Shown piece by piece: positions 13,904 to 22,368 of a DNA stretch of 25,116 nt. The notes beneath the pieces are model-generated. The model was given only the letters and a program-made list of their open reading frames with translations, was not told where the DNA came from and made no database searches. The translations under genes and the position numbers were made by a program. Where the stretch lies: positions 1 through 25,116 of the forward strand of contig DRGT01000084.1 in assembly GCA_011055585.1 (NCBI GenBank). The letters are read 5' to 3'. This DNA is from Candidatus Nitrosopumilus sp. (lineage in GTDB: Archaea > Thermoproteota > Nitrososphaeria > Nitrososphaerales > Nitrosopumilaceae). Position 1 is the first letter of the stretch; every line of letters begins with the position of its first letter.

Positions 13904-14194
13904 ATGGCTTCAAGAAAAAGAGGTTCACGAAGATCTCGATCTAGAAGTAGATCAAGAAGATCTAGGGGCTCACGAAGAAAAAGTGGTTCAAGAAGATCTG
14001 CAAGACGTAGTGGTGGCTCAAGCAAAGGAAAAAGACGAGCTGTAGCAGTAGCTAATAAAAGAAAAAGAGACTTGAAAAGAGCTCTTGGTAAAGTAAAAAG
14101 TGCAAACAGATCTTTAAGACAAGCTTTAAAATCTGCTGGTAAGAGAAGGGCAGAGCTAAGAAAAGCAGTTATGCGTGCAGCAAGAGCCAAATAA
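13904..14194 (+). CDS. RS-repeat, highly basic putative DNA/RNA-binding protein
   Basis: A 96-aa protein with 41 Lys/Arg and only 2 acidic residues. Residues 1-45 are an Arg-Ser tract (RKRGSRRSRSRSRSRRSRGS and similar), the composition of protamines and eukaryotic SR-protein tails. Residues 46-96 are an Ala/Lys/Arg amphipathic helix region (NKRKRDLKRALGKVKSANRS, then KRRAELRKAVMRAARAK) like the tails of histone H1-like proteins. It should bind nucleic acid nonspecifically; chromatin compaction or RNA binding is inferred. The minus strand also has an open frame here, but it is the hydrophobic mirror of the Arg/Ala codons and not a real gene. A T-rich tract follows, consistent with an archaeal terminator. 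Confidence 0.78.
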   Translation: MASRKRGSRRSRSRSRSRRSRGSRRKSGSRRSARRSGGSSKGKRRAVAVANKRKRDLKRALGKVKSANRSLRQALKSAGKRRAELRKAVMRAARAK

Positions 14195-14200
14195 AACTTC

Positions 14201-14230
14201 TCCTCCTTTTATTTTTTAAAAATTTTTATT
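14201..14230 (+). terminator. T-rich terminator tract
   Basis: TCCTCCTTTTATTTTTTAAA and following ATTTTTATT directly follow the basic-protein stop. Archaeal RNA polymerase terminates at T-runs without a hairpin; the A/T symmetry could also end the convergent protease transcript. Confidence 0.45.
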
Positions 14231-14242
14231 AAATGTGTTTTT

Positions 14243-15724
14243 CTAAACTTTTATGATTCCTTGTTCAATCAAAAACTTGATTCCGCTAACAAACTCATCT
14301 TCAGAAATTAAACCAAATGCCCACCATCCAGCGTTTGTTCTAATCCATTCAGGAATCACTTGAGAACTGCTAGAGATTGACTTTGAAGATGACGAGACAT
14401 TAATTATCTTATTTTTTATCAAGTACTCAATCCCAGAAATAAATTCTTGATCACCTATTTTTTTTTCAGACCACCAACCTGCAGTATTTTTTATCCATTT
14501 TGGAAGAACAGGTTTACTCAAGGGGGTACTTTGCGGGCTATTTTGAGGTGAATCAGAACTAACTACTTCAAAGACTACATCCATGTCTTTATCGACATGA
14601 TTTACGTAGCTGGCCGTAATTCTGTAAAATCCAAGTTGGGATTCTTTATCAAAAATCAAAAATGTTTCAAAGTTTCCTGCATTGGTAATCGAAGTTTTTA
14701 GGACTTGAACTGATTGATCAGGTCTAAAAACAGTCAAAATAACTGGATGACCTCGTAATAATTCTTCAGGCGATATATTTCCTTTAATTTTTACAGTTTG
14801 TTGTTGATTCCCTACAATTGTGATTTTCTCACTAGAAACATCTAGTGAACCAAAAGGTCTAACAGGAATAATTGGAGGAGTTGGTATTGGGGTTGGCGTA
14901 GGTTCTGGTGTTGGTATTGGGGTTGGCGTAGGTTCTGGTGTTGGAGTTGGGGTTGGGATTGGTGTTGGAGTTGGCGTTACAGGAGGTGGAAGTGGAGCAG
15001 GTGTTGGAGCTGGAGTTGGAGGAGATTCTGATGAAAATGCATAAAATCCTTCAGAGCCATAAATAGCACGGACTTTTTGAATGTCATTAGTTGTAATAAT
15101 CTGTAAACTAGGTTTTGTATGGATTGTTGGGATCATTACTGATGGAGGAGAATTTTTTCCGGTGTACCACTTTTGATTAATTGCGTCATCATCAGAAACA
15201 TAATGATCTAGTCCAAATGAATGTCCAATTTCGTGTAAAACAATTGTGTTTAATGCATCGTCTGATTTGAAAGTTTTATCATCATAACACGGCGTTACGA
15301 AATTACAATATGTTAGTTGGAGATAATAGATTTCAATTATTCCAGAAGTGGAAAAAAGACCCGCAAGTGTCAGTAAAGATGGTTTGTCTCTAAATTTTAT
15401 TGTAATATTACAATCAGGAGGAGCTTTCTCACCAGCAGGAATTATCTTTGTATTAATATCCCAAACAAGATTGTTTTCAGTTTCAGTATCTTTAAGATTT
15501 TTTTCCCAATCTATAACAGCATCTTTTGCTATATTAGCCCATTTTGTTTTAATTTCATCAGGTATGTTATCATAATTGGCTTCAAGAATACAGAACGTAG
15601 GAATTCCTTTTAATCGAAAATTAGTTGAGGGGAAAAAAATTTCAGCAAAAACAGGTTGTAAATTAGAGCTTAGGATGAATATGGAAAATAGAAATATTAT
15701 TGAAAAACGTTTTTTGGAACCCAT
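14243..15724 (-). CDS. Secreted matrixin-like zinc metalloprotease with Pro-rich linker and WIK-NAGWW repeats
   Basis: A 493-aa exported protein. A signal peptide (about 1-28, basic start then FSIIFLFSIFILSS and VFA) is followed by a metzincin domain with VLHEIGHSFGLDHY (162-175, the HExxHxxGxxH zinc motif) and Met-turn SVM (195-197), as in matrixins. Then come a TP-rich linker (about 235-290, PTPTPEPTPTPI repeats), a beta-sandwich-like domain (about 291-388), and two C-terminal repeats, LPKWIKNTAGWWSEKKIGD and IPEWIRTNAGWWAFGLISE, each ending in an I/K-rich helix. These repeats are common in thaumarchaeal surface proteins. The enzyme should act outside the cell on peptides or cell-wall protein. 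The start is ATG. Confidence 0.88.
   Translation of the reverse strand: MGSKKRFSIIFLFSIFILSSNLQPVFAEIFFPSTNFRLKGIPTFCILEANYDNIPDEIKTKWANIAKDAVIDWEKNLKDTETENNLVWDINTKIIPAGEKAPPDCNITIKFRDKPSLLTLAGLFSTSGIIEIYYLQLTYCNFVTPCYDDKTFKSDDALNTIVLHEIGHSFGLDHYVSDDDAINQKWYTGKNSPPSVMIPTIHTKPSLQIITTNDIQKVRAIYGSEGFYAFSSESPPTPAPTPAPLPPPVTPTPTPIPTPTPTPEPTPTPIPTPEPTPTPIPTPPIIPVRPFGSLDVSSEKITIVGNQQQTVKIKGNISPEELLRGHPVILTVFRPDQSVQVLKTSITNAGNFETFLIFDKESQLGFYRITASYVNHVDKDMDVVFEVVSSDSPQNSPQSTPLSKPVLPKWIKNTAGWWSEKKIGDQEFISGIEYLIKNKIINVSSSSKSISSSSQVIPEWIRTNAGWWAFGLISEDEFVSGIKFLIEQGIIKV
14881..14940. repeat. Perfect 30-bp tandem duplication in the Pro-rich linker
   Basis: A 30-bp unit (14881-14910) is repeated exactly at 14911-14940, followed by degenerate copies to about 14990. 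On the coding strand each unit encodes PTPEPTPTPI-type decapeptides. The identity of the two copies suggests recent slippage, so linker length probably varies among strains. Confidence 0.85.
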
Positions 15725-16025
15725 GCTAGAAATAGAACTTTGAGATGTAATATTAAATCACTTTTTCCATTAAAAGAAAAATACAGTTTTTTGTTCTTTC
15801 ATTTTCATTAATTTATGATATAGATCTAATAAAGCTCAATTCATAGGGTATGAAAAATATCAAACATGGTTAGATTCTAGGTCAATATTGGAATCCAGAC
15901 ATTTCTTCAAACCTTCCATATACTTTGCATTAGTATTTTCTTAAATTTATGGAGTCAGTTACAACGTAAGAATCAGACAAATTCTTCACAATTGCTTTAA
16001 ATTCAGTTTTGAGTCATTTTGATTA
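15725..16025. other. Intergenic region between protease and uvr operon
   Basis: This 301-nt stretch separates the leftward protease gene from the rightward uvrB operon. It contains the operon's TATA-like box near its right end and only very short frames, such as a 19-codon minus-strand frame starting at 15919. I see no RNA gene or repeat in it. Confidence 0.5.
15996..16002 (+). promoter_or_regulatory. TATA-like box of the uvrBAC-nfi operon
   Basis: TTTAAAT is centred about 27 nt before the TTG start of uvrB at 16026. It supports leaderless initiation at this TTG and is the only obvious promoter for the four-gene operon. Confidence 0.5.
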
Positions 16026-17978
16026 TTGCAACAAATTCAAGGGTTTCAGTTAAAGTCAGAGTATGTCCCTACTGGGGATCAACCGCAAGCTATTGACGAG
16101 CTAGTAAAAGGGGTAAGCAAAAACAAAATTCAGACTTTACTTGGTGTAACTGGTAGCGGAAAAACATTCACAATAGCTAATGCAATTCAGAAAACAGGAA
16201 AAAACACCCTAGTAATTTCACATAATAAGACATTAGCAGCACAGCTATATTCCGAGCTAAAACAATTTTTCCCAAAAAACAATGTGGGCTATTTTGTCTC
16301 ATACTATGACTATTATCAACCCGAATCCTACATGCCTCAAACTGACACCTACATCGAAAAAGACACCCAAATCAATGAAAAAATTGAAAAAATGCGACTA
16401 GAGGCAACTGCAATGCTGCTCTCAGGTGAGCCAACAATTATTGTTGCAACAGTGTCTTGTATTTACTCACTTGGCTCGCCTAGAGAATGGGAAGACATGT
16501 CAGTTACAATAAAAACTGGACAAGAAATTTCTCGCTCAAGTATAATCAAAAAATTAGTTAATGCACGATACGAAAGAAATGATTTGGTAATAGAGCCAGG
16601 AAACTTTCGTGTAAAAGGTGACACACTAGATATTATTCCAGCATATTCAGAAGACATTGTCAGAATTTCTCTATTTGGCGATGAGGCAGAAAAAATAACT
16701 CTGCTTGATCATGTGTCACTAAAAGAAAAACGAAAGGTGTCACAAATCAAAATTTATCCTGCAAAGCACTATATCATAGCAAAAGATGTCAAAGACAAAG
16801 CGATTAAATCAATTAGAGAAGAGCTAAAACAAAGACTACCTGAGCTAAATGAGCTAGAGCGACAACGCCTTGAGATGAGAACTAAATATGATTTAGAAAT
16901 GATTCAAGAGCTTGGTTACTGCTCTGGAATTGAAAATTATTCAAGACACTTTGATGGCAGAAAGCCTGGAGAGCAGGCATTTTGTCTGCTAGACTTTTTT
17001 GGCGATGATTTTCTACTAGTAATTGATGAGTCACATGTTACAATGCCCCAAATGCATGGAATGTACAAAGGAGACCATTCTAGAAAAAAAGAGCTAATAA
17101 CCTATGGATTTAGGCTACCAAGTGCATTTGACAACAGACCACTAAAGTTTGAAGAGTTTGAAAAATACATCAAAAATACAATCTTTGCCTCAGCTACACC
17201 ATCAGAGTATGAAAGAAAAAAATCATTTCAAATTGTAGAGCAATTAGTACGTCCTACAGGACTGGTTGACCCACCAGTTGAGGTCCGGCCAACTAAAAAC
17301 CAAATGGATGATCTTATTTCAGAAATCAACAAGCGTGCAAAAAAAGACCAGCGTGTACTAGTTACTACACTTACAAAAAGGATGGCAGAAGACCTTGCCG
17401 AATATCTTTCCAAAAAAGATGTCAAGGTTCGATACATGCACTCTGAAATTGAAGTCCTGCAAAGAACTGAGCTTATTCGCCAACTTAGACTAGGCGAGTT
17501 TGATGTTCTAGTTGGAATTAACTTACTCCGAGAGGGCCTTGATATTCCCGAAGTTTCACTAGTTGCAATTTTAGATGCAGATAAAGAAGGATTTTTACGA
17601 AACAATACTAGTTTAATTCAGACATTTGGTCGAGCAGCAAGAAATGTAGATTCTGCAGTAATCATGTATGCAGATATAGTAACACAGTCAATGAAGGCTG
17701 CAATGTCAGAAACAAATCGACGCCGAACAAAACAGTTAGAGTATAATAAAAAATTCAATATAACGCCAAAAACAATCATAAAGTCAATTCCAGAACAAGA
17801 AACAACACTAGATGATATCAAAAATAAATCAACTAGTGATCTGACACGCGATGCAATTGATATTGAGGCCACAATGAAAAAATATGCCGAAGACTTGGAC
17901 TTTGAGCGAGCAATAGAGTGCAGAGAACGATTAAAAAGAATTCAAACGGAGATTGAAAGGAAAAATGAAAAACGATAA
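16026..17978 (+). CDS. uvrB: UvrB, excinuclease ABC subunit B
   Basis: A 650-aa DNA helicase-like damage-verification subunit of bacterial-type nucleotide excision repair. Motifs include Walker A GVTGSGKT (40-47), the beta-hairpin segment SYYDYYQPESYMPQTDTYIE (92-111) that inserts between strands, DEAD-type DESH (334-337), GLDIPEVSLVAILDADKEGF and FGRAARN in the second helicase half, and a C-terminal UVR helix (about 610-645) that contacts UvrC. Length matches bacterial UvrB (about 660-670 aa). The start is TTG at 16026. It overlaps uvrA by 14 nt. The system is bacterial in origin and is found in mesophilic archaea, where it is a transferred module. Confidence 0.96.
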   Translation: MQQIQGFQLKSEYVPTGDQPQAIDELVKGVSKNKIQTLLGVTGSGKTFTIANAIQKTGKNTLVISHNKTLAAQLYSELKQFFPKNNVGYFVSYYDYYQPESYMPQTDTYIEKDTQINEKIEKMRLEATAMLLSGEPTIIVATVSCIYSLGSPREWEDMSVTIKTGQEISRSSIIKKLVNARYERNDLVIEPGNFRVKGDTLDIIPAYSEDIVRISLFGDEAEKITLLDHVSLKEKRKVSQIKIYPAKHYIIAKDVKDKAIKSIREELKQRLPELNELERQRLEMRTKYDLEMIQELGYCSGIENYSRHFDGRKPGEQAFCLLDFFGDDFLLVIDESHVTMPQMHGMYKGDHSRKKELITYGFRLPSAFDNRPLKFEEFEKYIKNTIFASATPSEYERKKSFQIVEQLVRPTGLVDPPVEVRPTKNQMDDLISEINKRAKKDQRVLVTTLTKRMAEDLAEYLSKKDVKVRYMHSEIEVLQRTELIRQLRLGEFDVLVGINLLREGLDIPEVSLVAILDADKEGFLRNNTSLIQTFGRAARNVDSAVIMYADIVTQSMKAAMSETNRRRTKQLEYNKKFNITPKTIIKSIPEQETTLDDIKNKSTSDLTRDAIDIEATMKKYAEDLDFERAIECRERLKRIQTEIERKNEKR

Positions 17979-20781
17979 GCTAAAGATTCGTGGTGCAAGG
18001 CACCATAATTTAAAAAATATAGATGTTGATATTCCGAAAAATAAACTAGTTGTAATTTCAGGATTATCTGGCTCTGGCAAGTCAACTTTGGCATTTGATA
18101 CTATTTATGCAGAAGGGCAGAGAAGATACGTCGAGTCACTTTCAGCTTATGCAAGACAGTTCTTGGAGATGATGGACAAGCCAGATGTTGATTCAATTGA
18201 AGGCTTGTCGCCAGCCATTTCAATCCAGCAAAAAACTACAAGCAAAAATCCTCGCTCAACTGTTGGCACCACAACTGAAATTTTTGACTATCTCAGACTA
18301 CTTTATGCAAGAATAGGTATTCCTCACTGCCCAAATTGTTCTCGCAGGATATCAAATCAGTCAATTGAGACTATTTGTGACTCTGTTCTCAAGGATTTTG
18401 ATGGAAAAAAGGTACTCGTTTTAGCCCCAATTATTCAGCGAAAAAAAGGAACCTATGAGAAGTTATTTGAGCAGATAAAAAAAGACGGCTATTCCCGAAT
18501 TCGATTAGATGGAGAAATAACATCACTTGATGAAAAGATTCCACCACTTGACAAACAAAAGTGGCACTGGATTGAAATTGTAGTTGACAGAATTACAACA
18601 ACAAAGGCAGAAAAAAGCAGACTATTTGAGGCAATTCAAAATGCACTAAAGGCTGCAAATGGTCAAGTAATGATTGCTGCAGATAAAGAAAACAAAATAT
18701 TTTCACAAAACAATGCATGTCCTCATTGTGGCGTAACAATTGGGGAGCTAGAACCACGAACGTTTTCATTTAATTCTCCGTTTGGCTCTTGCAAAGCTTG
18801 CAATGGCCTTGGAGTAAAAATGGAGTTTGATGCAGATTTAGTTATACCAGATAAGACAAAGTCAATTCTTGATGGAGCAATTGTTCCATGGAGTGGTAGG
18901 TTCCAATCATTTCGCAGGCAAGAGCTACGAGCAGTAGGCAAAAAGTTTGGGTTTAATTTAATGACGCCAATTAACAAGATAAAACCAAAACATCTTGATT
19001 TCATACTACATGGTACTGACAAGAAGATACACTTCCAGTATCAATCAAAGTCAAGTGATTCTCGCTGGGAGTACACAGATTACTTTGAAGGAGTGTTAGA
19101 TAACCTACACCGAATCTTTATGGAGACAGATTCAGAAGCAAAACGAGAATGGCTAAAACAGTTTATGCTACAAACCCCGTGCAATTCTTGCCATGGAAAA
19201 AAGCTAAAACCTGAAGCACTTGCTGTTAAGATTAATGGAAATGGTATCATGGATGTCTGTGATTTATCAATATATGCGTGTTATGACTTTTTTCAAAACC
19301 TAAAGCTAACTGAAACAGAAAGCTACATTGCTCGTGATGTTCTAAAAGAGATCAAAGCACGTTTAGAATTTCTAAAAAACGTTGGGTTGACATATCTTAC
19401 ACTGAATCGTTCTAGTGCCACTCTATCAGGAGGGGAATCACAAAGAATACGTCTTGCTACACAAATTGGTTCTAATCTAACCGGTGTGTTATACGTATTA
19501 GATGAGCCAACAATTGGTCTTCATCAAAGAGACAATGCCAGACTCATTAAAACGCTCACAAAGCTGCGAAATTTAGGAAATACAGTCATCGTAGTAGAGC
19601 ATGACGAAGAAATAATACGAAATTCGGACTGGATGATTGACCTGGGGCCAGGTGCAGGAGTGCATGGAGGAAATATAGTTTTTCAAGGAACAGTTGACCA
19701 GATTCTAAATGGTCACAAATCAATTACGGGAGAATATCTAAAAGACAAATCACTAATCAAGCTCAAAGAAAAAAAGCGACAAGATAAAGGAAAGTTAATT
19801 GTCAAAGGTGCAACAGCTAACAATCTTAAAAATATTACAGTTGAATTTCCGTTAGGCAAGTTCATTACAGTTACTGGGGTGTCAGGGTCTGGAAAATCTA
19901 CACTAATTAATGAAACACTACTAAAGGGACTAGAGTCACACTTTTACAAAACAACCAAACGAGCTGGAAAACACAAAGAAATCATAGGACTGGATAAGAT
20001 AGATAAAGTAATTGCAATTGACCAGTCTCCTATTGGAAGAACTCCCCGCTCAAATCCGGCAACATACATTGGAGCATTTACACCGATTCGAGAGCTTTAT
20101 TCTAATACAGAGTTGTCAAAAGAAAAAGGATATTCTCCAGGTCAGTTCTCATTTAATGTAACTGCTGGCCGGTGTTATGCATGTGAGGGAGATGGAGTAA
20201 AACAAATTGAGATGCAATTTTTATCTGATGTTTTTGTAAAGTGTGATGAATGTAAAGGAAAGCGATATAATTCTGAAACACTATCTGTTCATTACAAGGG
20301 TAAAAATATTTCAGACGTGCTAGACATGACAGTTTACGAGGCACTAAAATTCTTTGAGAACATTCCTGCAATTAAACGAAAGCTTCAAACAGTTTATGAT
20401 GTAGGACTTGGATACATCAAGCTAGGACAACCATCCCCAACCTTATCAGGGGGGGAAGCACAACGAGTAAAACTTGCATCAGAGTTATCAAGGCAAACTA
20501 CTGGCAACACAGTCTACTTATTAGATGAGCCAACAACTGGACTTCACTTTGCTGATGTGCAAAAGCTTCTTGATGTCTTAAATCGCCTAGTAAACATTGG
20601 TAACACGGTAATTATAATTGAGCACAACATGGATGTGATAAAAAATTCAGATTGGATAATTGATCTTGGTCCAGAAGGAGGAGACGAAGGAGGCCAAGTT
20701 GAGGCTTGCGGAACGCCCCAGCAGGTAGCAAAAACGCCAACCCACACAGGAAAATTCCTCAAAACGTTCATGAAAAGATGA
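17965..20781 (+). CDS. uvrA: UvrA, excinuclease ABC subunit A
   Basis: A 938-aa damage-sensing ABC-type ATPase that loads UvrB. The start ATG at 17965 gives the family-typical N terminus (KLKIRGARHHNLKN); an upstream in-frame TTG at 17953 is less likely. Two Walker A motifs (GLSGSGKST near residue 35 and GVSGSGKST near residue 650) and two ABC signatures (TLSGGESQRIRLA and TLSGGEAQRVKLA) are present, with Zn modules CPNCSRR, CPHC...CKAC and CYACEGDG...CDECKGKRY. Length matches bacterial UvrA (about 940 aa). It overlaps uvrB by 14 nt, and its TGA overlaps the uvrC ATG (ATGA), so all are translationally coupled. Confidence 0.96.
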   Translation: MKNDKLKIRGARHHNLKNIDVDIPKNKLVVISGLSGSGKSTLAFDTIYAEGQRRYVESLSAYARQFLEMMDKPDVDSIEGLSPAISIQQKTTSKNPRSTVGTTTEIFDYLRLLYARIGIPHCPNCSRRISNQSIETICDSVLKDFDGKKVLVLAPIIQRKKGTYEKLFEQIKKDGYSRIRLDGEITSLDEKIPPLDKQKWHWIEIVVDRITTTKAEKSRLFEAIQNALKAANGQVMIAADKENKIFSQNNACPHCGVTIGELEPRTFSFNSPFGSCKACNGLGVKMEFDADLVIPDKTKSILDGAIVPWSGRFQSFRRQELRAVGKKFGFNLMTPINKIKPKHLDFILHGTDKKIHFQYQSKSSDSRWEYTDYFEGVLDNLHRIFMETDSEAKREWLKQFMLQTPCNSCHGKKLKPEALAVKINGNGIMDVCDLSIYACYDFFQNLKLTETESYIARDVLKEIKARLEFLKNVGLTYLTLNRSSATLSGGESQRIRLATQIGSNLTGVLYVLDEPTIGLHQRDNARLIKTLTKLRNLGNTVIVVEHDEEIIRNSDWMIDLGPGAGVHGGNIVFQGTVDQILNGHKSITGEYLKDKSLIKLKEKKRQDKGKLIVKGATANNLKNITVEFPLGKFITVTGVSGSGKSTLINETLLKGLESHFYKTTKRAGKHKEIIGLDKIDKVIAIDQSPIGRTPRSNPATYIGAFTPIRELYSNTELSKEKGYSPGQFSFNVTAGRCYACEGDGVKQIEMQFLSDVFVKCDECKGKRYNSETLSVHYKGKNISDVLDMTVYEALKFFENIPAIKRKLQTVYDVGLGYIKLGQPSPTLSGGEAQRVKLASELSRQTTGNTVYLLDEPTTGLHFADVQKLLDVLNRLVNIGNTVIIIEHNMDVIKNSDWIIDLGPEGGDEGGQVEACGTPQQVAKTPTHTGKFLKTFMKR

Positions 20782-22364
20782 AATTTGATATTTCCAAAAT
20801 AAGCATCCCGTCTCATCCTGGAATCTATTTGATGAAAGACCAAAAAGACTCCATCATCTATATTGGAAAAGCAAAAAATCTCAAAAAACGTGTAAAGTCG
20901 TATTTTTTAAAAAATCAAAACTATAAGACACAAAAACTTGTTGAAAAAATTTCAGACATAGAATTTGTTTTAACCGATAATGAAAGCGAAGCATATCTTT
21001 TAGAATCAAACATGATAAAGCGTTACAGACCAATCTATAACATTGAACTCAAAGACCAACAGCGTTATACGTATCTAAGATTAACTGATGAAAAATATCC
21101 AAGACTTTTAGTTGCTAGAAGAGTTAGAACAGGCAAATTTTTAGGTAAAGGAAAAATATTTGGACCTTTTACATCTGGCAGTTCAAAGCTGCTAACAATT
21201 GGAACATTAAGAAAAACATTCAAAATTAGAATTTGCAAAACCTTACCAAAAAAAATGTGTCTTGAATATCACTTGGGAAATTGTGAAGCCCCATGTGAGT
21301 TCAAAGAAGCTCAAGATAGATACTCACACCACATATCTAATCTTGAATCAATTCTAAAAGGTAAGCAGCAAATGAAAAACTTCGCAGAAAAGTTACAAAA
21401 TGAAATGAAAAAAGCTTCAGAATCCTTGCAGTATGAACGTGCAAAAGAAATTAGAGACACGCTACACAGGCTTGGAAGTCTTGAGACTAAACAAAAAATG
21501 GAGTATGCTGAAAGCGCCCCAGCCGAAGACTATTTTGGAATAAAACAGGAAGAACATACTGCACTAATTATGACACTACGACAAACACATGGCATAATTC
21601 GTGACGCTAATCGTTTCTCATTTGATTTAGTTGGAGATAATTCATTTTCAAATTTTCTTTACCAGTATTATACTACAAACCAAATTCCAAAGTATATTGT
21701 AGCGAGTGAAATTCCAGAAAACAAAAAACTTCTAGAATTACTTCTTTCAAAAACTGCTGGATTTGATGTAAAAATCATCAAGCCATTGCGTGGAAAACGA
21801 AAAGAGATGATCAACCTTGTTATGAAAAATATTAATCTAATCCAGGCAAAAGGTGCTGAACCAGGTCTAGTGGAACTCCAAGAGAGGTTAGATCTACCTG
21901 AAATCCCCAAAATTCTAGAATGCTTTGATATATCAAACCATGGTGCACAGTATGCTGTAGGTTCTATGTCACGGTTTGTAGATGGAAGGCCTGATAAATC
22001 AGGTTATAGGAAATTCAAAATTAAAACAGTTTCAGGTCGTGATGATTATTCAATGATTTCAGAAATTGTAAAGCGTCGGTACTATAGATTAGCTGAAGAA
22101 AATTCAAAGCTTCCAGATCTTGTGTTAATTGATGGAGGAAAAGGACAACTTAAAGCTGCACTAAAGTCACTTCAAAGCGTTAGAGTAAATGTTCCTTGTG
22201 CATCATTAGCAAAAAAACAAGAAGAAGTTTTTGTTCCAAAAAGAAATGAACCTATAATTATTCCAAGAAAAAGTCAAGCACTAAAAATTCTTCAATATGC
22301 CAGAGATGAAGCACATAGATTCGGTGTTGCATACAATAGATTGCTACGTAAGATACCAAATTAA
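20778..22364 (+). CDS. uvrC: UvrC, excinuclease ABC subunit C, lacking the usual C-terminal HhH domain
   Basis: A 528-aa dual-incision nuclease of the UvrABC system. The start ATG at 20778 overlaps the uvrA stop as ATGA; a longer frame inside uvrA is not needed. The N-terminal GIY-YIG nuclease shows GIY (15-17), YIG (28-30) and Arg38. A four-Cys cluster (C153, C161, C169, C173) matches the region reported to hold an Fe-S cluster in UvrC. A UVR region (about 190-240) and a C-terminal RNase H-like nuclease follow (CFDISNHG, LIDGGKGQL, YARDEAHRFG). The protein then stops after RLLRKIPN, so the tandem helix-hairpin-helix tail of ~610-aa bacterial UvrC is absent. The next gene starts 4 nt downstream. 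Confidence 0.94.
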   Translation: MKFDISKISIPSHPGIYLMKDQKDSIIYIGKAKNLKKRVKSYFLKNQNYKTQKLVEKISDIEFVLTDNESEAYLLESNMIKRYRPIYNIELKDQQRYTYLRLTDEKYPRLLVARRVRTGKFLGKGKIFGPFTSGSSKLLTIGTLRKTFKIRICKTLPKKMCLEYHLGNCEAPCEFKEAQDRYSHHISNLESILKGKQQMKNFAEKLQNEMKKASESLQYERAKEIRDTLHRLGSLETKQKMEYAESAPAEDYFGIKQEEHTALIMTLRQTHGIIRDANRFSFDLVGDNSFSNFLYQYYTTNQIPKYIVASEIPENKKLLELLLSKTAGFDVKIIKPLRGKRKEMINLVMKNINLIQAKGAEPGLVELQERLDLPEIPKILECFDISNHGAQYAVGSMSRFVDGRPDKSGYRKFKIKTVSGRDDYSMISEIVKRRYYRLAEENSKLPDLVLIDGGKGQLKAALKSLQSVRVNVPCASLAKKQEEVFVPKRNEPIIIPRKSQALKILQYARDEAHRFGVAYNRLLRKIPN

Positions 22365-22368
22365 AAAA

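Noticed and set aside
13861..14190. A long Leu/Ala/Phe-rich minus-strand frame opposite the RS-rich protein.
   Set aside because: Its Leu/Phe/Arg content is the antisense image of Arg/Ser/Lys codons on the plus strand; the plus frame has a clean start, TATA-like box and terminator.
14820..15044. A Gly/Val-repeat frame on the plus strand (GVGVGSGVG type).
   Set aside because: It is the antisense reading of the Pro-Thr repeat linker of the secreted protease, so its repetitiveness has no independent support.
15860..15919. A 19-codon minus-strand frame starting MEGLKKCLDS.
   Set aside because: Too short, closed by a stop just upstream, with no motif or promoter; it was noted but there is not enough support for a gene.
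20706..20777. A 24-codon upstream extension of uvrC inside uvrA.
   Set aside because: UvrC family N termini begin close to the SHPGIYLM block, and the ATGA overlap with the uvrA stop gives the ATG at 20778 as a normal coupled start.
22297..22368. A 24-codon upstream extension of endonuclease V into uvrC.
   Set aside because: It would lie entirely within the conserved uvrC end in another frame, and the ATG at 22369 gives a normal family length.
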